From NCBI RefSeq assembly GCF_014196525.1, contig NZ_JACIDX010000021.1:1-64000 (forward strand): a stretch of DNA of 64,000 nt, written 5' to 3'. Shown here piece by piece: positions 52,155 to 61,111 of this stretch. The notes under the pieces were generated by a model. That model was given only the letters and a program-made list of their open reading frames with translations. It did not search any database and had not been told where the DNA came from. Positions within the stretch are counted from its first letter, which is position 1; each line of letters starts with the position of its first letter. A program made the translations under genes and the position numbers. The DNA is from Novosphingobium sediminicola. Its GTDB lineage: Bacteria > Pseudomonadota > Alphaproteobacteria > Sphingomonadales > Sphingomonadaceae.

Positions 52155-53786
52155 ATGGCGCAGGCCGAATATGACCTGATCGTGCTGGGTTCGGGGGCGG
52201 CGGGGCTAACGGCCGCCTTGACGGCGGCGGAGGAAGGCCTGCGCGTTCTCGTGGTCGAAAAGGGCGAGAAGATCGGCGGCACCAGCGCTTGGTCGGGCGG
52301 CCAGATCTGGATCCCCTGCAACCCCCACCAACAGGCCTATGACAAGGAGGACAGCCGGGACAAGGCGCTGACCTATCTGGAGAGCATGTCGAACGGATTG
52401 ATCGATCCGGATATGGCGGCGGCCTATATCGACGGCGGCTTGGCCATGGTGCAGTTCCTTGAAGAGCGCACTCCGGTCAAATTCAGCGTGGTGCCCCATT
52501 TCCCCGATTATCACCCCGAACAGCCCGGCGCGGCATCGCGCGGGGGGCGGACGCTGGAATGCCCGGTCTATCCCTATGGCGAATTGGGGGAATGGGCGGA
52601 GAGGGTGGAGAAATCGCCCTATTACTGGCCCCACGTCTATTTCACCGTGGGCGAGACATCGCTGGCGCAGGCGGTGCCCGATCCCTTGCCGGTGGAAGAA
52701 GCCGAGCGTCGCGCGGCCAATGATGAGCGCGGTCTGGGCCATTCGCTGGTGGGCCGTTTGCTGCGCGGGTGTCTCGACCGGGGGGTGGAATTCCTGCTGA
52801 GCGTCGGGGGCAAGGATCTGTTGCTGGAGGACGGGCGCGTCGCGGGCGTCGAATTGGCGGATGGACAGATGTTGCGGGCGCGCAATGTGATGCTGGCCAC
52901 GGGCGGGTTTGAGCATAATGAGGCGTTCAAGAAAGCCTTCCTGCGCGGGCCATTGCAAAATGCGGTGTCGATCGACACCAACACCGGCGACGGGCAAAAG
53001 ATGGCGATGCGGGCGGGCGCGATGATGGGCTCGATGCGCGAGGCATGGTGGATGCCGATTGTCGAGGCCCCGCTCAACGCCAAGGGGATGATGCTGTTCA
53101 CCGGCGAGCGGACCTTGCCCGGTACGATCATGGTCAACCGCAAGGGCCGGCGCTTTTGCAACGAAGCGGCCAATTACAACGCCTTTGGCAGCGCCTTTCA
53201 CGAGATTGACCAGAACAGCAGCACCTATCGCAACCTGCCCTGCTGGTGCGTTTTCAATCAGGCGTTTTACGACAAATGGGGCTTTCTCGATGCGCAATTG
53301 ATCGGCACCGGCGATGGCCATCGCAAAGAACCGGCGGATTGGATCGCGCGGGGCGAGACGCTGGGCGAACTGGCCGGGGTGCTGGGGGTTCCGGGTGATG
53401 CGCTGACCGCCACGGTCGAGCGTTGGAACGCGATGGTGGACCAAGGGGCCGATGAAGATTTCGGGCGCGGCGAGAGCTATTACGACCTCTATTGGGGCGA
53501 TCCGGCGCATAAGGGCCGGAAAGCGGCCACGCTGGGCCGGATTGATGGCGGGCCATACTATGCCGCCGAGGTGAAAAGCGGCGCGCTGGGCACGAAGGGC
53601 GGGGCGCAGACCGATACGCTGGGCCGGGTGCTGGATCTCGATATGGTGCCTATCCCCGGCCTCTATGCCGCCGGCAATGCCATGGCCAGCATGATGGGCA
53701 TGACTTATGGCGGGGGCGGCGGCACTTTGGGGCCGGGGATGGTGTTTGCCTATCTGGCGGGGCGGCACATGGTGGGGCGCAATTGA
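52155..53786 (+). CDS. FAD-dependent dehydrogenase, 3-ketosteroid Delta1-dehydrogenase/fumarate reductase type
   Basis: 543 residues from ATG 52155, chosen for the GGGAG site 8 bases upstream; an ATG two codons earlier sits too close to it. The dinucleotide fold is YDLIVLGSGAAGLTAALTAA with VVEKGEKIGGTSAWSGG. The catalytic part has ARNVMLATGGFEHN, MVNRKGRRFCNEAANYNAFG and a GMTYGGGGGTLGPGMVFAYL C-terminal FAD contact. KstD-like enzymes introduce a double bond next to a ketone on steroid or alicyclic rings. It is the only rightward gene in this end of the window, tail-to-tail with the SDR gene. The natural substrate is unknown. Confidence 0.88.
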   Translation: MAQAEYDLIVLGSGAAGLTAALTAAEEGLRVLVVEKGEKIGGTSAWSGGQIWIPCNPHQQAYDKEDSRDKALTYLESMSNGLIDPDMAAAYIDGGLAMVQFLEERTPVKFSVVPHFPDYHPEQPGAASRGGRTLECPVYPYGELGEWAERVEKSPYYWPHVYFTVGETSLAQAVPDPLPVEEAERRAANDERGLGHSLVGRLLRGCLDRGVEFLLSVGGKDLLLEDGRVAGVELADGQMLRARNVMLATGGFEHNEAFKKAFLRGPLQNAVSIDTNTGDGQKMAMRAGAMMGSMREAWWMPIVEAPLNAKGMMLFTGERTLPGTIMVNRKGRRFCNEAANYNAFGSAFHEIDQNSSTYRNLPCWCVFNQAFYDKWGFLDAQLIGTGDGHRKEPADWIARGETLGELAGVLGVPGDALTATVERWNAMVDQGADEDFGRGESYYDLYWGDPAHKGRKAATLGRIDGGPYYAAEVKSGALGTKGGAQTDTLGRVLDLDMVPIPGLYAAGNAMASMMGMTYGGGGGTLGPGMVFAYLAGRHMVGRN

Positions 53787-53790
53787 CAGG

Positions 53791-54564
53791 CTATCGGGTG
53801 AGATAGCCCGCCTCGACCCCCAGCGCGTGGCCGGTGACATAGCTGGCCGCATCGGAACATAGCCACGCGCTGGCTTCGGCTACTTCTTCGGGGCGGCCAA
53901 ACCGGCCAAACAGGCTGAGTGTGGGGGCGAAATCGGCCTCGGTATAGCCGGTGTCGGCCAGCGACTGGCGCAGCATCGGCGTGTCGATGGCGCCGGGCAT
54001 CACCGCATTCACGCGAATGCCCTTGGGCGCCACTTCGACGCTTCCGGTCTTGGTCAGGCCGATCACGCCATGTTTGGCCGCGACATAGGCAGAATTGCCG
54101 GGCAAGGGCCGCACAGAGCTGACCGAGGCAATATTGACGATGGCGCCCGCATCGCCCTGCGCCAGCATCTGGCGGATCTCATATTTCATGCACAGCATGA
54201 CCGAGCGCAGATTGACCCGGATCACCCGGTCCCACACTTCCATATCGGCATCGGCAATCGGCAGCAGATCGGGCGCAATCGCGGCATTGTTGACCGCACA
54301 ATCCAGGCGGCCAAAGGCGGCGACACAGGCCGCGATCATCTCGGCCACCTGCGCTTCTTCGGCGACATCGCAAGATTGCGCCACCGCCGCCCCGCCCATG
54401 TCGAGAATGGCCTGCACCGTCTCTTGCGCCGCCGCCATATTGCGGTCGGCCACCATCACGCTGGCGCCATAGCCCGCCATGACCTGCGCCGTGGCCGCGC
54501 CCATGCCCATTCCGCCGCCGGTCACCAGCGCCACCTTGCCATCGAGCCTGTTACGCATCGCCAT
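53791..54564 (-). CDS. Short-chain dehydrogenase/reductase
   Basis: 257 residues, classical SDR. NAD(P)-binding GGGMGMGAATAQ loop near the N-terminus, NNAAIAP, catalytic Ser-Tyr-Lys in NIASVSSVRPLPGNSAYVAA with KHGVIGL, and PGAIDTPML after it. The Asp after the second strand (VADRNM) points to NAD(H). It likely oxidises a secondary alcohol formed by the P450 encoded 100 bp away on the same strand to a ketone, as SDRs do in terpene pathways. That role is an inference from context. Confidence 0.9.
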   Translation of the reverse strand: MAMRNRLDGKVALVTGGGMGMGAATAQVMAGYGASVMVADRNMAAAQETVQAILDMGGAAVAQSCDVAEEAQVAEMIAACVAAFGRLDCAVNNAAIAPDLLPIADADMEVWDRVIRVNLRSVMLCMKYEIRQMLAQGDAGAIVNIASVSSVRPLPGNSAYVAAKHGVIGLTKTGSVEVAPKGIRVNAVMPGAIDTPMLRQSLADTGYTEADFAPTLSLFGRFGRPEEVAEASAWLCSDAASYVTGHALGVEAGYLTR

Positions 54565-54664
54565 TCTCCCGTTTCGCCATCTGCGTGGCCGGGGTCATAT
54601 TTGCATGGCGCGGCGCCCTTGCCCCCTATCCTTTCAGGCAGTGTTGGCCGGCGGCACCAACCCG

Positions 54665-55864
54665 CTATTTCCAGATCAGCGGAAGGCTGGTCAACGTGCC
54701 GACATTGCCCGCCTTCATCGTCACCGGCCGGGCCGGATCAATGGCAAATTCAGGGAGCGCCCCCAGCCATTCTTCAAGGAACACGATCATCTCCATCCGC
54801 GCCAGCCCCGCGCCGACACAACGATGCGCGCCAACGCCAAAGGTGGTGTGGTGGATGGGATTGAGCCCGCGATCAAACCGCGCCTCCTCGGGCTGGTCAA
54901 AACAGGCCGGGTCGAGATTGTGCAGCATACTGGGCAGATAGACGATGTCGCCTGCCTTGATGGTGACGCCGTTGACCTCGAAATCCGCCACCGCATTGCG
55001 CGACACCGAGGCCGAAGGATAGCGCCGCATCAATTCATCCGCCGCCGCCGGGATCAGATCAGGCTGGCCGCGCAGCAGGCGCTGATCGTCGGGATAGCGG
55101 GCCAGATGCATCGCCACCATGCCGACCATCGCCGCCACCGTGTCCAGCCCGGCGAACAGCACATTGCGCGCCATACGCAGCGCCTCGTCCAGCGTCCATG
55201 CGCGGCCCTGCACCGGCTCGGCCAGAATGCGGCTGAGCAGATCCTCGCCCGGCGCGGCCAGTCTCTGGCGGACATGGGGGCGCAGGTAATCATCCACCGC
55301 ATCGCGCAATTCGACCACGCCCATCGTGCCGTCGGGCCGGGTCAATTGCGCGCCCAGCGGGCGCAGCCTTTCGCGATCCTCCACCGGCACGCCCAGCATC
55401 GAGAGGAAGATATGCACCGGGAAGATCTCGGCAAAATCGGGCATGAAATCGCAGGCGCCGCGCGGCTTGAGCTCCGCGATCAACTCTTGCGCCAGAGCGC
55501 GCACCGCCGATTCCAACGCGGCGATATGACGCCCGGCAAAGCCCTTCATGATGGGGGTGCGAAACGCCTTATGCTCGGCCCCGTCATTTTGCAGCGGGAT
55601 GAGCTGCATCACCTCGCCAAGGCCCGGCACCACGGCCAGCACCTGGCTCGACAGGTTTGCCGTATCGGCCCAAAGGCGGCGGATCACCGCGCCATCGGTG
55701 GCGATCCAGTGGCCGCCAAAGGCCGGTGTCCATACCAGACCCGGCCCATCGGGGCGCCGCAGCGCCTGCCACGCCGCAATATAGTCCGCCTCGGCGCCGG
55801 GCGGATCAAAGATGTTGAAATCAAAGACCAGTTCGGCGGGAACATGAGCAGGTATCACAGCCAT
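54665..55864 (-). CDS. Cytochrome P450, CYP101 (P450cam)-like
   Basis: 399 residues from ATG 55864; longer forms of the frame run over the kinase gene. The heme-ligand loop is HTTFGVGAHRCVGAGLARME with Cys349, the I-helix oxygen motif is FAGLDTVAAM (Asp241, Thr242), and the ExxR motif is Glu277-Arg280. The C-terminal segment (IIVxLEEWLxxxPxFxI to LPLIW) matches P450cam closely, and Novosphingobium is known for many CYP101 relatives acting on camphor- or ionone-like terpenoids. No ferredoxin or ferredoxin reductase gene is in the window, so electrons must come from elsewhere. It follows the kinase gene by 14 bp and belongs to that operon. Confidence 0.9.
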   Translation of the reverse strand: MAVIPAHVPAELVFDFNIFDPPGAEADYIAAWQALRRPDGPGLVWTPAFGGHWIATDGAVIRRLWADTANLSSQVLAVVPGLGEVMQLIPLQNDGAEHKAFRTPIMKGFAGRHIAALESAVRALAQELIAELKPRGACDFMPDFAEIFPVHIFLSMLGVPVEDRERLRPLGAQLTRPDGTMGVVELRDAVDDYLRPHVRQRLAAPGEDLLSRILAEPVQGRAWTLDEALRMARNVLFAGLDTVAAMVGMVAMHLARYPDDQRLLRGQPDLIPAAADELMRRYPSASVSRNAVADFEVNGVTIKAGDIVYLPSMLHNLDPACFDQPEEARFDRGLNPIHHTTFGVGAHRCVGAGLARMEMIVFLEEWLGALPEFAIDPARPVTMKAGNVGTLTSLPLIWK

Positions 55865-55878
55865 GGCGGGACGGCTTT

Positions 55879-56934
55879 CTAGACGAAGGAATGGGCGAGG
55901 CGCGCCAGCCTTGGAAAGGCCTGCGCCCTTTGGGCGGCCTGCGCATTGCTGGCATTGCCGCGCAGCACGCGGCCTTTGATGCCATGGAAAATCGCGGCCA
56001 GACGGAAGTAGTTGAAGGCCAGATAGAAGTTCCAATTCTCGATGCCGCTGCGCCCGGTGCGCCGGCAATAGGCGGCTATGTAATCCTCAAGCGGGGGCAG
56101 GCCCAGCGCCGCCGGGTCGGCCCCGCCCAGCCCGGCGACAATGTCGGGCGGCATCGAATAGACCATCGCGTGATAGGCAAAATCGGCCAAAGGATGGCCC
56201 AGCGTTGAAAGCTCCCAATCCAGCACCGCCAGAATGCGCGGCTCGGTGGGATGAAAGATGGCATTGTCGATGCGGAAATCGCCGTGGACGATGCTGGTCT
56301 CATCGCCATCGGGAATGGCGCCGGGCAGCCATGCCACCAATTCGTCCATCACCGGATCGCGCCCGGCCAGCTCGTCGGCCAGATATTGCTCGCTCCACCG
56401 TTTGATCTGGCGGGCGAAATAATTGCCGGGGCGCCCGTAATCGCCCAGCCCGACCGTGTTGTAATCGACCGAATGCAGCGCGGCGATCACGCGGTTGGTT
56501 TCATCATAATAGGCCGCCCGCTCGGCCTTTGGCAGGTCGGCAAGGCTGGCGTCCCAGAACACCCGGCCCTCGACCATGTCCATGATGTAGAACGCGCTGC
56601 CGATGATGCTGCCATCCTCGCACACGGCATGGATGCGCGCGACCGGGACATCGCTCCCCGCCAGCGCCTGCTGGACCCGCGCCTCGCGCAACACATCATG
56701 CGCGCCTTTGAGCACCGGCCCGGCGGGCTTGCGCCGCAGCACATAGCGCGCGCCCGGCGTGGTCAGCCGATAGGTCGGGTTCGATTGTCCGCCCTTGAAC
56801 TGCTCCACCGTGACCGGCCCTGCAAATCCGTCGAGATGGGCGCCAAGCCAGCCCTCCAGAGCGCCCACATCGAACTGGGTCCGCATCGCGCCCACCCCGC
56901 TGTTGGCGGCGGCCATATCGGCCTTATCCGCCAT
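55879..56934 (-). CDS. Aminoglycoside-phosphotransferase-family kinase (LvaA/ACAD10-type)
   Basis: 351 residues from ATG 56934; the ATG overlaps the stop of the acyl-CoA dehydrogenase gene by 11 bp. APH-type kinase motifs: VEQFKGGQSNPTYRL with the glycine loop, YVLRRKPAGPVL, the catalytic SIVHGDFRIDNAIFHP and metal-binding AVLDWELSTLGHPLADFAYH. In Pseudomonas LvaA and in human ACAD10/11 this kinase phosphorylates the hydroxyl of 4-hydroxyacyl-CoAs, and a partner acyl-CoA dehydrogenase then removes the phosphate to an enoyl-CoA. Tight overlap with such a dehydrogenase gene here supports that function. Confidence 0.9.
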   Translation of the reverse strand: MADKADMAAANSGVGAMRTQFDVGALEGWLGAHLDGFAGPVTVEQFKGGQSNPTYRLTTPGARYVLRRKPAGPVLKGAHDVLREARVQQALAGSDVPVARIHAVCEDGSIIGSAFYIMDMVEGRVFWDASLADLPKAERAAYYDETNRVIAALHSVDYNTVGLGDYGRPGNYFARQIKRWSEQYLADELAGRDPVMDELVAWLPGAIPDGDETSIVHGDFRIDNAIFHPTEPRILAVLDWELSTLGHPLADFAYHAMVYSMPPDIVAGLGGADPAALGLPPLEDYIAAYCRRTGRSGIENWNFYLAFNYFRLAAIFHGIKGRVLRGNASNAQAAQRAQAFPRLARLAHSFV

Positions 56935-58108
56935 GGGCGTGCTTCCACTCGCGCTTGATCTTCTTGGCAAGGCTCCATTTGTGAACCTCGGTGGGGCCGT
57001 CATAGATGCGAAAGGCGCGCACCTCGCGGAAGATCTGCTCGACGATGGTGCGGTCGGTCACGCCCGTCCCGCCCATCACCTGAACGCAGCGATCCGCAAT
57101 CCGCATCAGCGCCTCGGACACGGCCACCTTGGCCATGCTGCTTTCCACCGTGCCAAGGCTGCCGGTGTCCAGCACGCCCGCGCACCAGTCGATCATCAAT
57201 TCGGCCTGTTTGAGGTCAATCATGTTTTCGGCCAGCATGAAGCCGACGCCCTCGTGGTCGATCAACGGCTTGCCAAAACCCATGCGGCGGTTGGCATAAT
57301 CGCCGGCGATCTCCTGCGCCCGGATGCAGCCCCCCAGCCAGCGCATACAGTGCGAGAGGCGGGCCGGAGACAGGCGCACCTGCGCATATTTGAATCCATC
57401 GCCCGCATGGCCCAGCAATTGATCGGCCGGTACGCGCAGATTGTCGATGGTCACATCGGCATGACTGCCGGGCATCGAGGTGTCGATCGTATTGGGCACA
57501 TCGTCAATGCGGATGGCCGGATCGGGCAGATCGACAAGGAACATGCAGGCGCCGCCCTTGCTGTCCTCTTCTTCCGATTTGGCCATAACGATGCCGACGC
57601 TGGCCCCCTGCGCTCCGGTGATAAAGCGCTTCTTGCCGTTGATGACCCAGTGGTTGCCGTCGCGCCGACAGGTGGTGATCATCATCGAAGGGTCAGACCC
57701 GGCCCCGCCCAGTTCGGCCGGTTCGGTCATGAAAAAGGCTGAACGCGCCCGCCCCTCGACCAGCGGCGTCAGGAAACGCGCCTTCAGATCATCATTGGCG
57801 ACATGGCCGATCAGATACATATTGCCCTCATCGGGCGCCATCGTGTTGCAGGCCAGCGGCCCCAGCGGTGACAGGCCCGACGCGATCAGCACCACCGCCG
57901 TCTCACGCTGGGTCAAATGCGTGCCATCGGGCAGGATATGGGGCGTCAGCACCCCGGCGGCGCGGGCCAGATCGCGCATTTCATAGACTAGTTCGTCCAG
58001 CGGTGCCCCATGATGGTCGCGGCGCGGATCGGCTTCATAAGGGATGATGCGGGTGCGGACGAAATCCTCCACCCGCGCGGCGATATCGGATGCGCGCTGC
58101 GTCACCAT
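56924..58108 (-). CDS. Acyl-CoA dehydrogenase (ACAD10/11- or LvaC-like)
   Basis: 394 residues from ATG 58108 behind GGTTGAGGG. FAD-binding and acyl-CoA motifs: FFMTEPAELGGAGSDPSMM, WVINGKKRFITGAQGA, GFKYAQVRLSPARLSHCMRW, GGTGVTDRTIVEQIFREVRA and FRIYDGPTEVHKWSLAKKI at the C-terminus, typical of the ACAD10/11 branch. Its stop overlaps the kinase start, so the pair is translationally linked. It would eliminate phosphate from 4-phosphoacyl-CoA or act in ordinary beta-oxidation. It lies 5 bp after the VOC gene. Confidence 0.92.
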   Translation of the reverse strand: MVTQRASDIAARVEDFVRTRIIPYEADPRRDHHGAPLDELVYEMRDLARAAGVLTPHILPDGTHLTQRETAVVLIASGLSPLGPLACNTMAPDEGNMYLIGHVANDDLKARFLTPLVEGRARSAFFMTEPAELGGAGSDPSMMITTCRRDGNHWVINGKKRFITGAQGASVGIVMAKSEEEDSKGGACMFLVDLPDPAIRIDDVPNTIDTSMPGSHADVTIDNLRVPADQLLGHAGDGFKYAQVRLSPARLSHCMRWLGGCIRAQEIAGDYANRRMGFGKPLIDHEGVGFMLAENMIDLKQAELMIDWCAGVLDTGSLGTVESSMAKVAVSEALMRIADRCVQVMGGTGVTDRTIVEQIFREVRAFRIYDGPTEVHKWSLAKKIKREWKHAHGG

Positions 58109-58113
58109 GGCCC

Positions 58114-58656
58114 TCAACCCAACCTGCGCAGCGGTTCGTTGCCGTCCCAGTCGCGGGCGGCCTCGCGCATCATGGCGAACAGCTCGGGGCCACCCTCCAT
58201 CAGCTTGACATATTCGATGACATTGCCCGGTCCGCCGCCCGCATCGGCATAGATGACCGCGCCGCTCTCGCCCACCTTGCCCTCGATCAGGATCGTCGCG
58301 CCCGCCTCGTTGAGCGCTGCACGCGCCGCATCAATGTCGTCCACCGCGACACAGACATGGTGCAGCCGGTCCTTGACCGCATAATCGCCGGTGTAGATCG
58401 AAGGCGCATCATTTTCCGCCCGGATCAGCTCGATCTGCATATCGCCCCAATAACCCCATGCCGCCGAGATCACCGCATTGGTGGGCTGGCCCAGATAGGT
58501 CATTTCCGCGATCTGGATATTCTCCATGATGAAGAAGGGACCGGCGCCAATCACTTCTGTCCAATGGCGCAGGGCGGCGTCAAAATCGGATGGCAGATAG
58601 GCCATCTGAAAAATCGGGCCGATATCGGTCAGCGGGCCGCGCTTGGCCATGGTCAT
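58114..58656 (-). CDS. VOC-family (glyoxalase/epimerase-like) protein
   Basis: 180 residues from ATG 58656, with an AAAGGA site; an ATG five codons earlier is less likely. The vicinal-oxygen-chelate fold is seen in two beta-alpha-beta-beta-beta halves: IFQMAYLPSDFDAALRHWTE, WGYWGDMQIELIRAE, then RLHHVCVAVDDIDAARAALN and GPGNVIEYVKLMEG, with His and Glu metal ligands. Members include methylmalonyl-CoA epimerase, dioxygenases and lyases; the exact reaction is not readable. It is in a tight operon between E2 (7 bp) and the acyl-CoA dehydrogenase (5 bp). Confidence 0.85.
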   Translation of the reverse strand: MTMAKRGPLTDIGPIFQMAYLPSDFDAALRHWTEVIGAGPFFIMENIQIAEMTYLGQPTNAVISAAWGYWGDMQIELIRAENDAPSIYTGDYAVKDRLHHVCVAVDDIDAARAALNEAGATILIEGKVGESGAVIYADAGGGPGNVIEYVKLMEGGPELFAMMREAARDWDGNEPLRRLG

Positions 58657-58663
58657 GGTCCTT

Positions 58664-60073
58664 TCAGGCAAACAGGGCTTCAGGCGCTTCGATCAGCCCC
58701 TTGAGCGTTGCGAGGAATTGGGCCGCCGCCGCGCCGTCAATCGCGCGATGATCGACCGAGAGGGTCAGGGCGAGGCGGGTTTCAAAGCCCGCGCTGCCAT
58801 CGGGCCTTTCGCACACGGCGCGGGCCGCCGCGCCCACGGCGAGGATGGCGGCCTGAGGCGGGTTGATGATGGCGGCAAATTCCTCCACCCCGAACATGCC
58901 AAGGTTCGAGATCGAGAACGTCCCGCCCTCCATATCGCCCAGCGAGAGGCGCCCGGCCTTGGCTTTGTCGATCAAGGCGGCGGTGGCTTGCGCAATCTGG
59001 GCCACGCTCTGGCGGTCGGCCTGACGGACGATGGGCGTGACTAGGCCATTGGGGCTGGCCACGGCGATGGCGACATCGGCATGGGCAAAGCGGTGGATGG
59101 TGGCGCCATGGACCTGAACATTGACATCAGGGTGGCGGGCCAGCGCGATGGCGGCGGCGCGCACCAGATAGTCATTGATCGAGGCCTTGGCTCCCAGCAC
59201 CAGATTGGCCGTTTTTCGCAGGGCCAGCAGTTCATCGAGCCGCGCGCTGGAGCGCAGATAGAAATGCGGGATCTCCTGCTTGGCCTGGGTCAGGCGCTGG
59301 GCCACCACTTTGCGCACGCGGTCAAACGGGACGATGGCGGGCGGGTTGGGCACAGGCGCAAAAGCCGCGCCCTGCGTGGGCGCAGGCGTTGCCACCAGCG
59401 CCAGCACGTCGGCCTTGGATATACGCCCGCGCGGGCCGGTGCCGGTGACGCCCGACAGGTCGATCCCGTGCTGGGCCGCGATCCGGCGGGCAAGGGGCGA
59501 GGCAAAGGCCTTGCCTTCCTCGGCCAGCGCCAGCGTGCCGACCAGCACCGGCCGTGCGGGCGCGTTCAAGGCCTGCTGGACATCCTGCAAGGTGATGCGG
59601 CCATGGCGGCCTGAACCCTCGATCGGCTCAATGTCCAGCCCGCTGGCCTCGGCCAGTTTGAGCGCTTCGGGGCTGATCGCGCGGTTGGTCTGGATCGGGC
59701 GCGGGGCAGGGGCGTATGCGGGGGCGGGGGCCGGATCTTCCTTCACCACCGCGCCGGGGTTGGTCGGCGCATTGGCGGGGCGGAAGGCGGCGATGAAGGC
59801 GTCGATCTCTTCCGCGCTGGTTCCGGCCTGCGCGGTCACGGCCAGCAGCGTGCCGACCGGCTGTGCCTCAGCGCCTGCGGGCACCAGCACGCGGGCCATC
59901 ACCGCGTCATATTCGGCCTCGACCTCATTGGTGATCTTGGCGGTCTCGATCAGGCACAGCAATTGCCCCTTGGCGAATGTGTCACCCTCGGCCACTTTCC
60001 AGTCGGCCAATGTGCCTTCGGTCATTTCGATGCCCCACTTGGGCATGCAGAACGGGCGGATGTCCGGCATCAT
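58664..60073 (-). CDS. 2-oxoacid dehydrogenase E2 (dihydrolipoyl acyltransferase) with two subunit-binding domains
   Basis: 469 residues from ATG 60073, with AGGGAGGCG just upstream. Domains in order: lipoyl domain (1-80, lipoyl Lys46 in LIETAKITNE), a peripheral subunit-binding domain at ~131-168 (RAISPEALKLAEASGLDIEP), a second at ~190-227 (FASPLARRIAAQHGIDLSGV), and the acyltransferase domain from ~245 with the catalytic SVDHRAIDG. One such binding domain is usual, so the tandem pair is notable. It forms the core of a complex with E1alpha/E1beta encoded upstream (8 bp gap). No E3 is encoded in the window, so a chromosomal lipoamide dehydrogenase is expected. Confidence 0.92.
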   Translation of the reverse strand: MMPDIRPFCMPKWGIEMTEGTLADWKVAEGDTFAKGQLLCLIETAKITNEVEAEYDAVMARVLVPAGAEAQPVGTLLAVTAQAGTSAEEIDAFIAAFRPANAPTNPGAVVKEDPAPAPAYAPAPRPIQTNRAISPEALKLAEASGLDIEPIEGSGRHGRITLQDVQQALNAPARPVLVGTLALAEEGKAFASPLARRIAAQHGIDLSGVTGTGPRGRISKADVLALVATPAPTQGAAFAPVPNPPAIVPFDRVRKVVAQRLTQAKQEIPHFYLRSSARLDELLALRKTANLVLGAKASINDYLVRAAAIALARHPDVNVQVHGATIHRFAHADVAIAVASPNGLVTPIVRQADRQSVAQIAQATAALIDKAKAGRLSLGDMEGGTFSISNLGMFGVEEFAAIINPPQAAILAVGAAARAVCERPDGSAGFETRLALTLSVDHRAIDGAAAAQFLATLKGLIEAPEALFA

Positions 60074-60081
60074 CGCCTCCC

Positions 60082-61095
60082 TTATCGCCATGCCAGCACG
60101 CGGCGCACCGCCGCCTCGATCTTGTCGACCGAGGGCAGATAGGCGCTTTCCAATTCGCGGGCGAAAGGAATGGGCGTGTGCGGCGGGGTGACTTGCAGCG
60201 GCGGGGCCTTGAGGCTGGAAAACGCTTTTTCGGCCACCAGCGCGCAAAGATCGGCGCCAAGGCCGCAGCGCGGCGGCGCTTCATCGACCACCACCACGCG
60301 GCCCGTCACCTCGACGCTGTCGAGGATCGTCTCTTCATCGAGCGGGCTGGTGGTGCGAAGGTCAATGACATCGCAGCCGATGCCTTCGCCTTTCAGCTTG
60401 TCCGCCACCGCCTCGCACATGCCCAGCAAAAGGCCCGAAGAGATGATCGTGACATCGCCCCCGGCGCGCGACAGGCGCGCATGGCCAAAGGGGATCATGA
60501 AATCGCGGTCATCGGGCACCTCGCCGGTGGTGGCGTAAAGCGCTTTGTGCTCAAGAAAAATCACCGGATCATCGTCGCGGATCGCGGTGCGCAGCAGGCC
60601 TTTGACGTCGGCGGGCGTGGTGGGCATCACCACTTTCAAACCCGGCATGCCCGTCAGGATCTGATGCACCGACTGGCTGTGCTGGGCCGCGGCATTGTAT
60701 CCCGCGCCATAGGCCATGCGGATCACCGCCGGGCAGCGCGTCTTGCCGCCGAACATATAGCGGAACTTGGCAATCTGGTTCCAGATCTGGTCGAGCGAGA
60801 CGCCGATGAAATCGGCAAACATCAGCTCGGCAATCGGCCTCTTGCCCGAGAGGGCCAGCCCCGCCGCCGCGCCGATGATCGCGCTTTCCGAAATGGGCGT
60901 GTCGATCACTCGGGTTGCGCCGAAACGGTCATACAGCCCGGTCGAGGTCGACCAGATGCCGCCGATGGCCTCCGGTCCGCCCTCGGTGCCCATGCCGCCC
61001 ACCACGTCTTCGCCCAGCACCACCACATTGGGGTCGCGCTCCATCTCTTCCATGATGGTGGAAAGAACGGCGGCGCGGTACATCATATTGCTCAT
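60082..61095 (-). CDS. 2-oxoacid dehydrogenase E1 component beta subunit
   Basis: 337 residues, ATG 61095 with GGGAGAAG upstream. Transketolase pyrimidine-binding domain: VVLGEDVVGGMGTEGG, DTPISESAIIGAAAGLALSG, then AQHSQSVHQILTGMPGLKVV. The C-terminal part has VTIISSGLLLGMCEAVADKL and VVVVDEAPPRCGLGADLCAL. It pairs with the alpha subunit to decarboxylate a 2-oxoacid on thiamine diphosphate. Sequence fits the acetoin/branched-chain/pyruvate-like group of alpha2beta2 enzymes and does not settle the substrate. Operon position: between E1alpha (16 bp) and E2 (8 bp). Confidence 0.93.
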   Translation of the reverse strand: MSNMMYRAAVLSTIMEEMERDPNVVVLGEDVVGGMGTEGGPEAIGGIWSTSTGLYDRFGATRVIDTPISESAIIGAAAGLALSGKRPIAELMFADFIGVSLDQIWNQIAKFRYMFGGKTRCPAVIRMAYGAGYNAAAQHSQSVHQILTGMPGLKVVMPTTPADVKGLLRTAIRDDDPVIFLEHKALYATTGEVPDDRDFMIPFGHARLSRAGGDVTIISSGLLLGMCEAVADKLKGEGIGCDVIDLRTTSPLDEETILDSVEVTGRVVVVDEAPPRCGLGADLCALVAEKAFSSLKAPPLQVTPPHTPIPFARELESAYLPSVDKIEAAVRRVLAWR

Positions 61096-61111
61096 CAAAC
61101 TTCTCCCGCGC

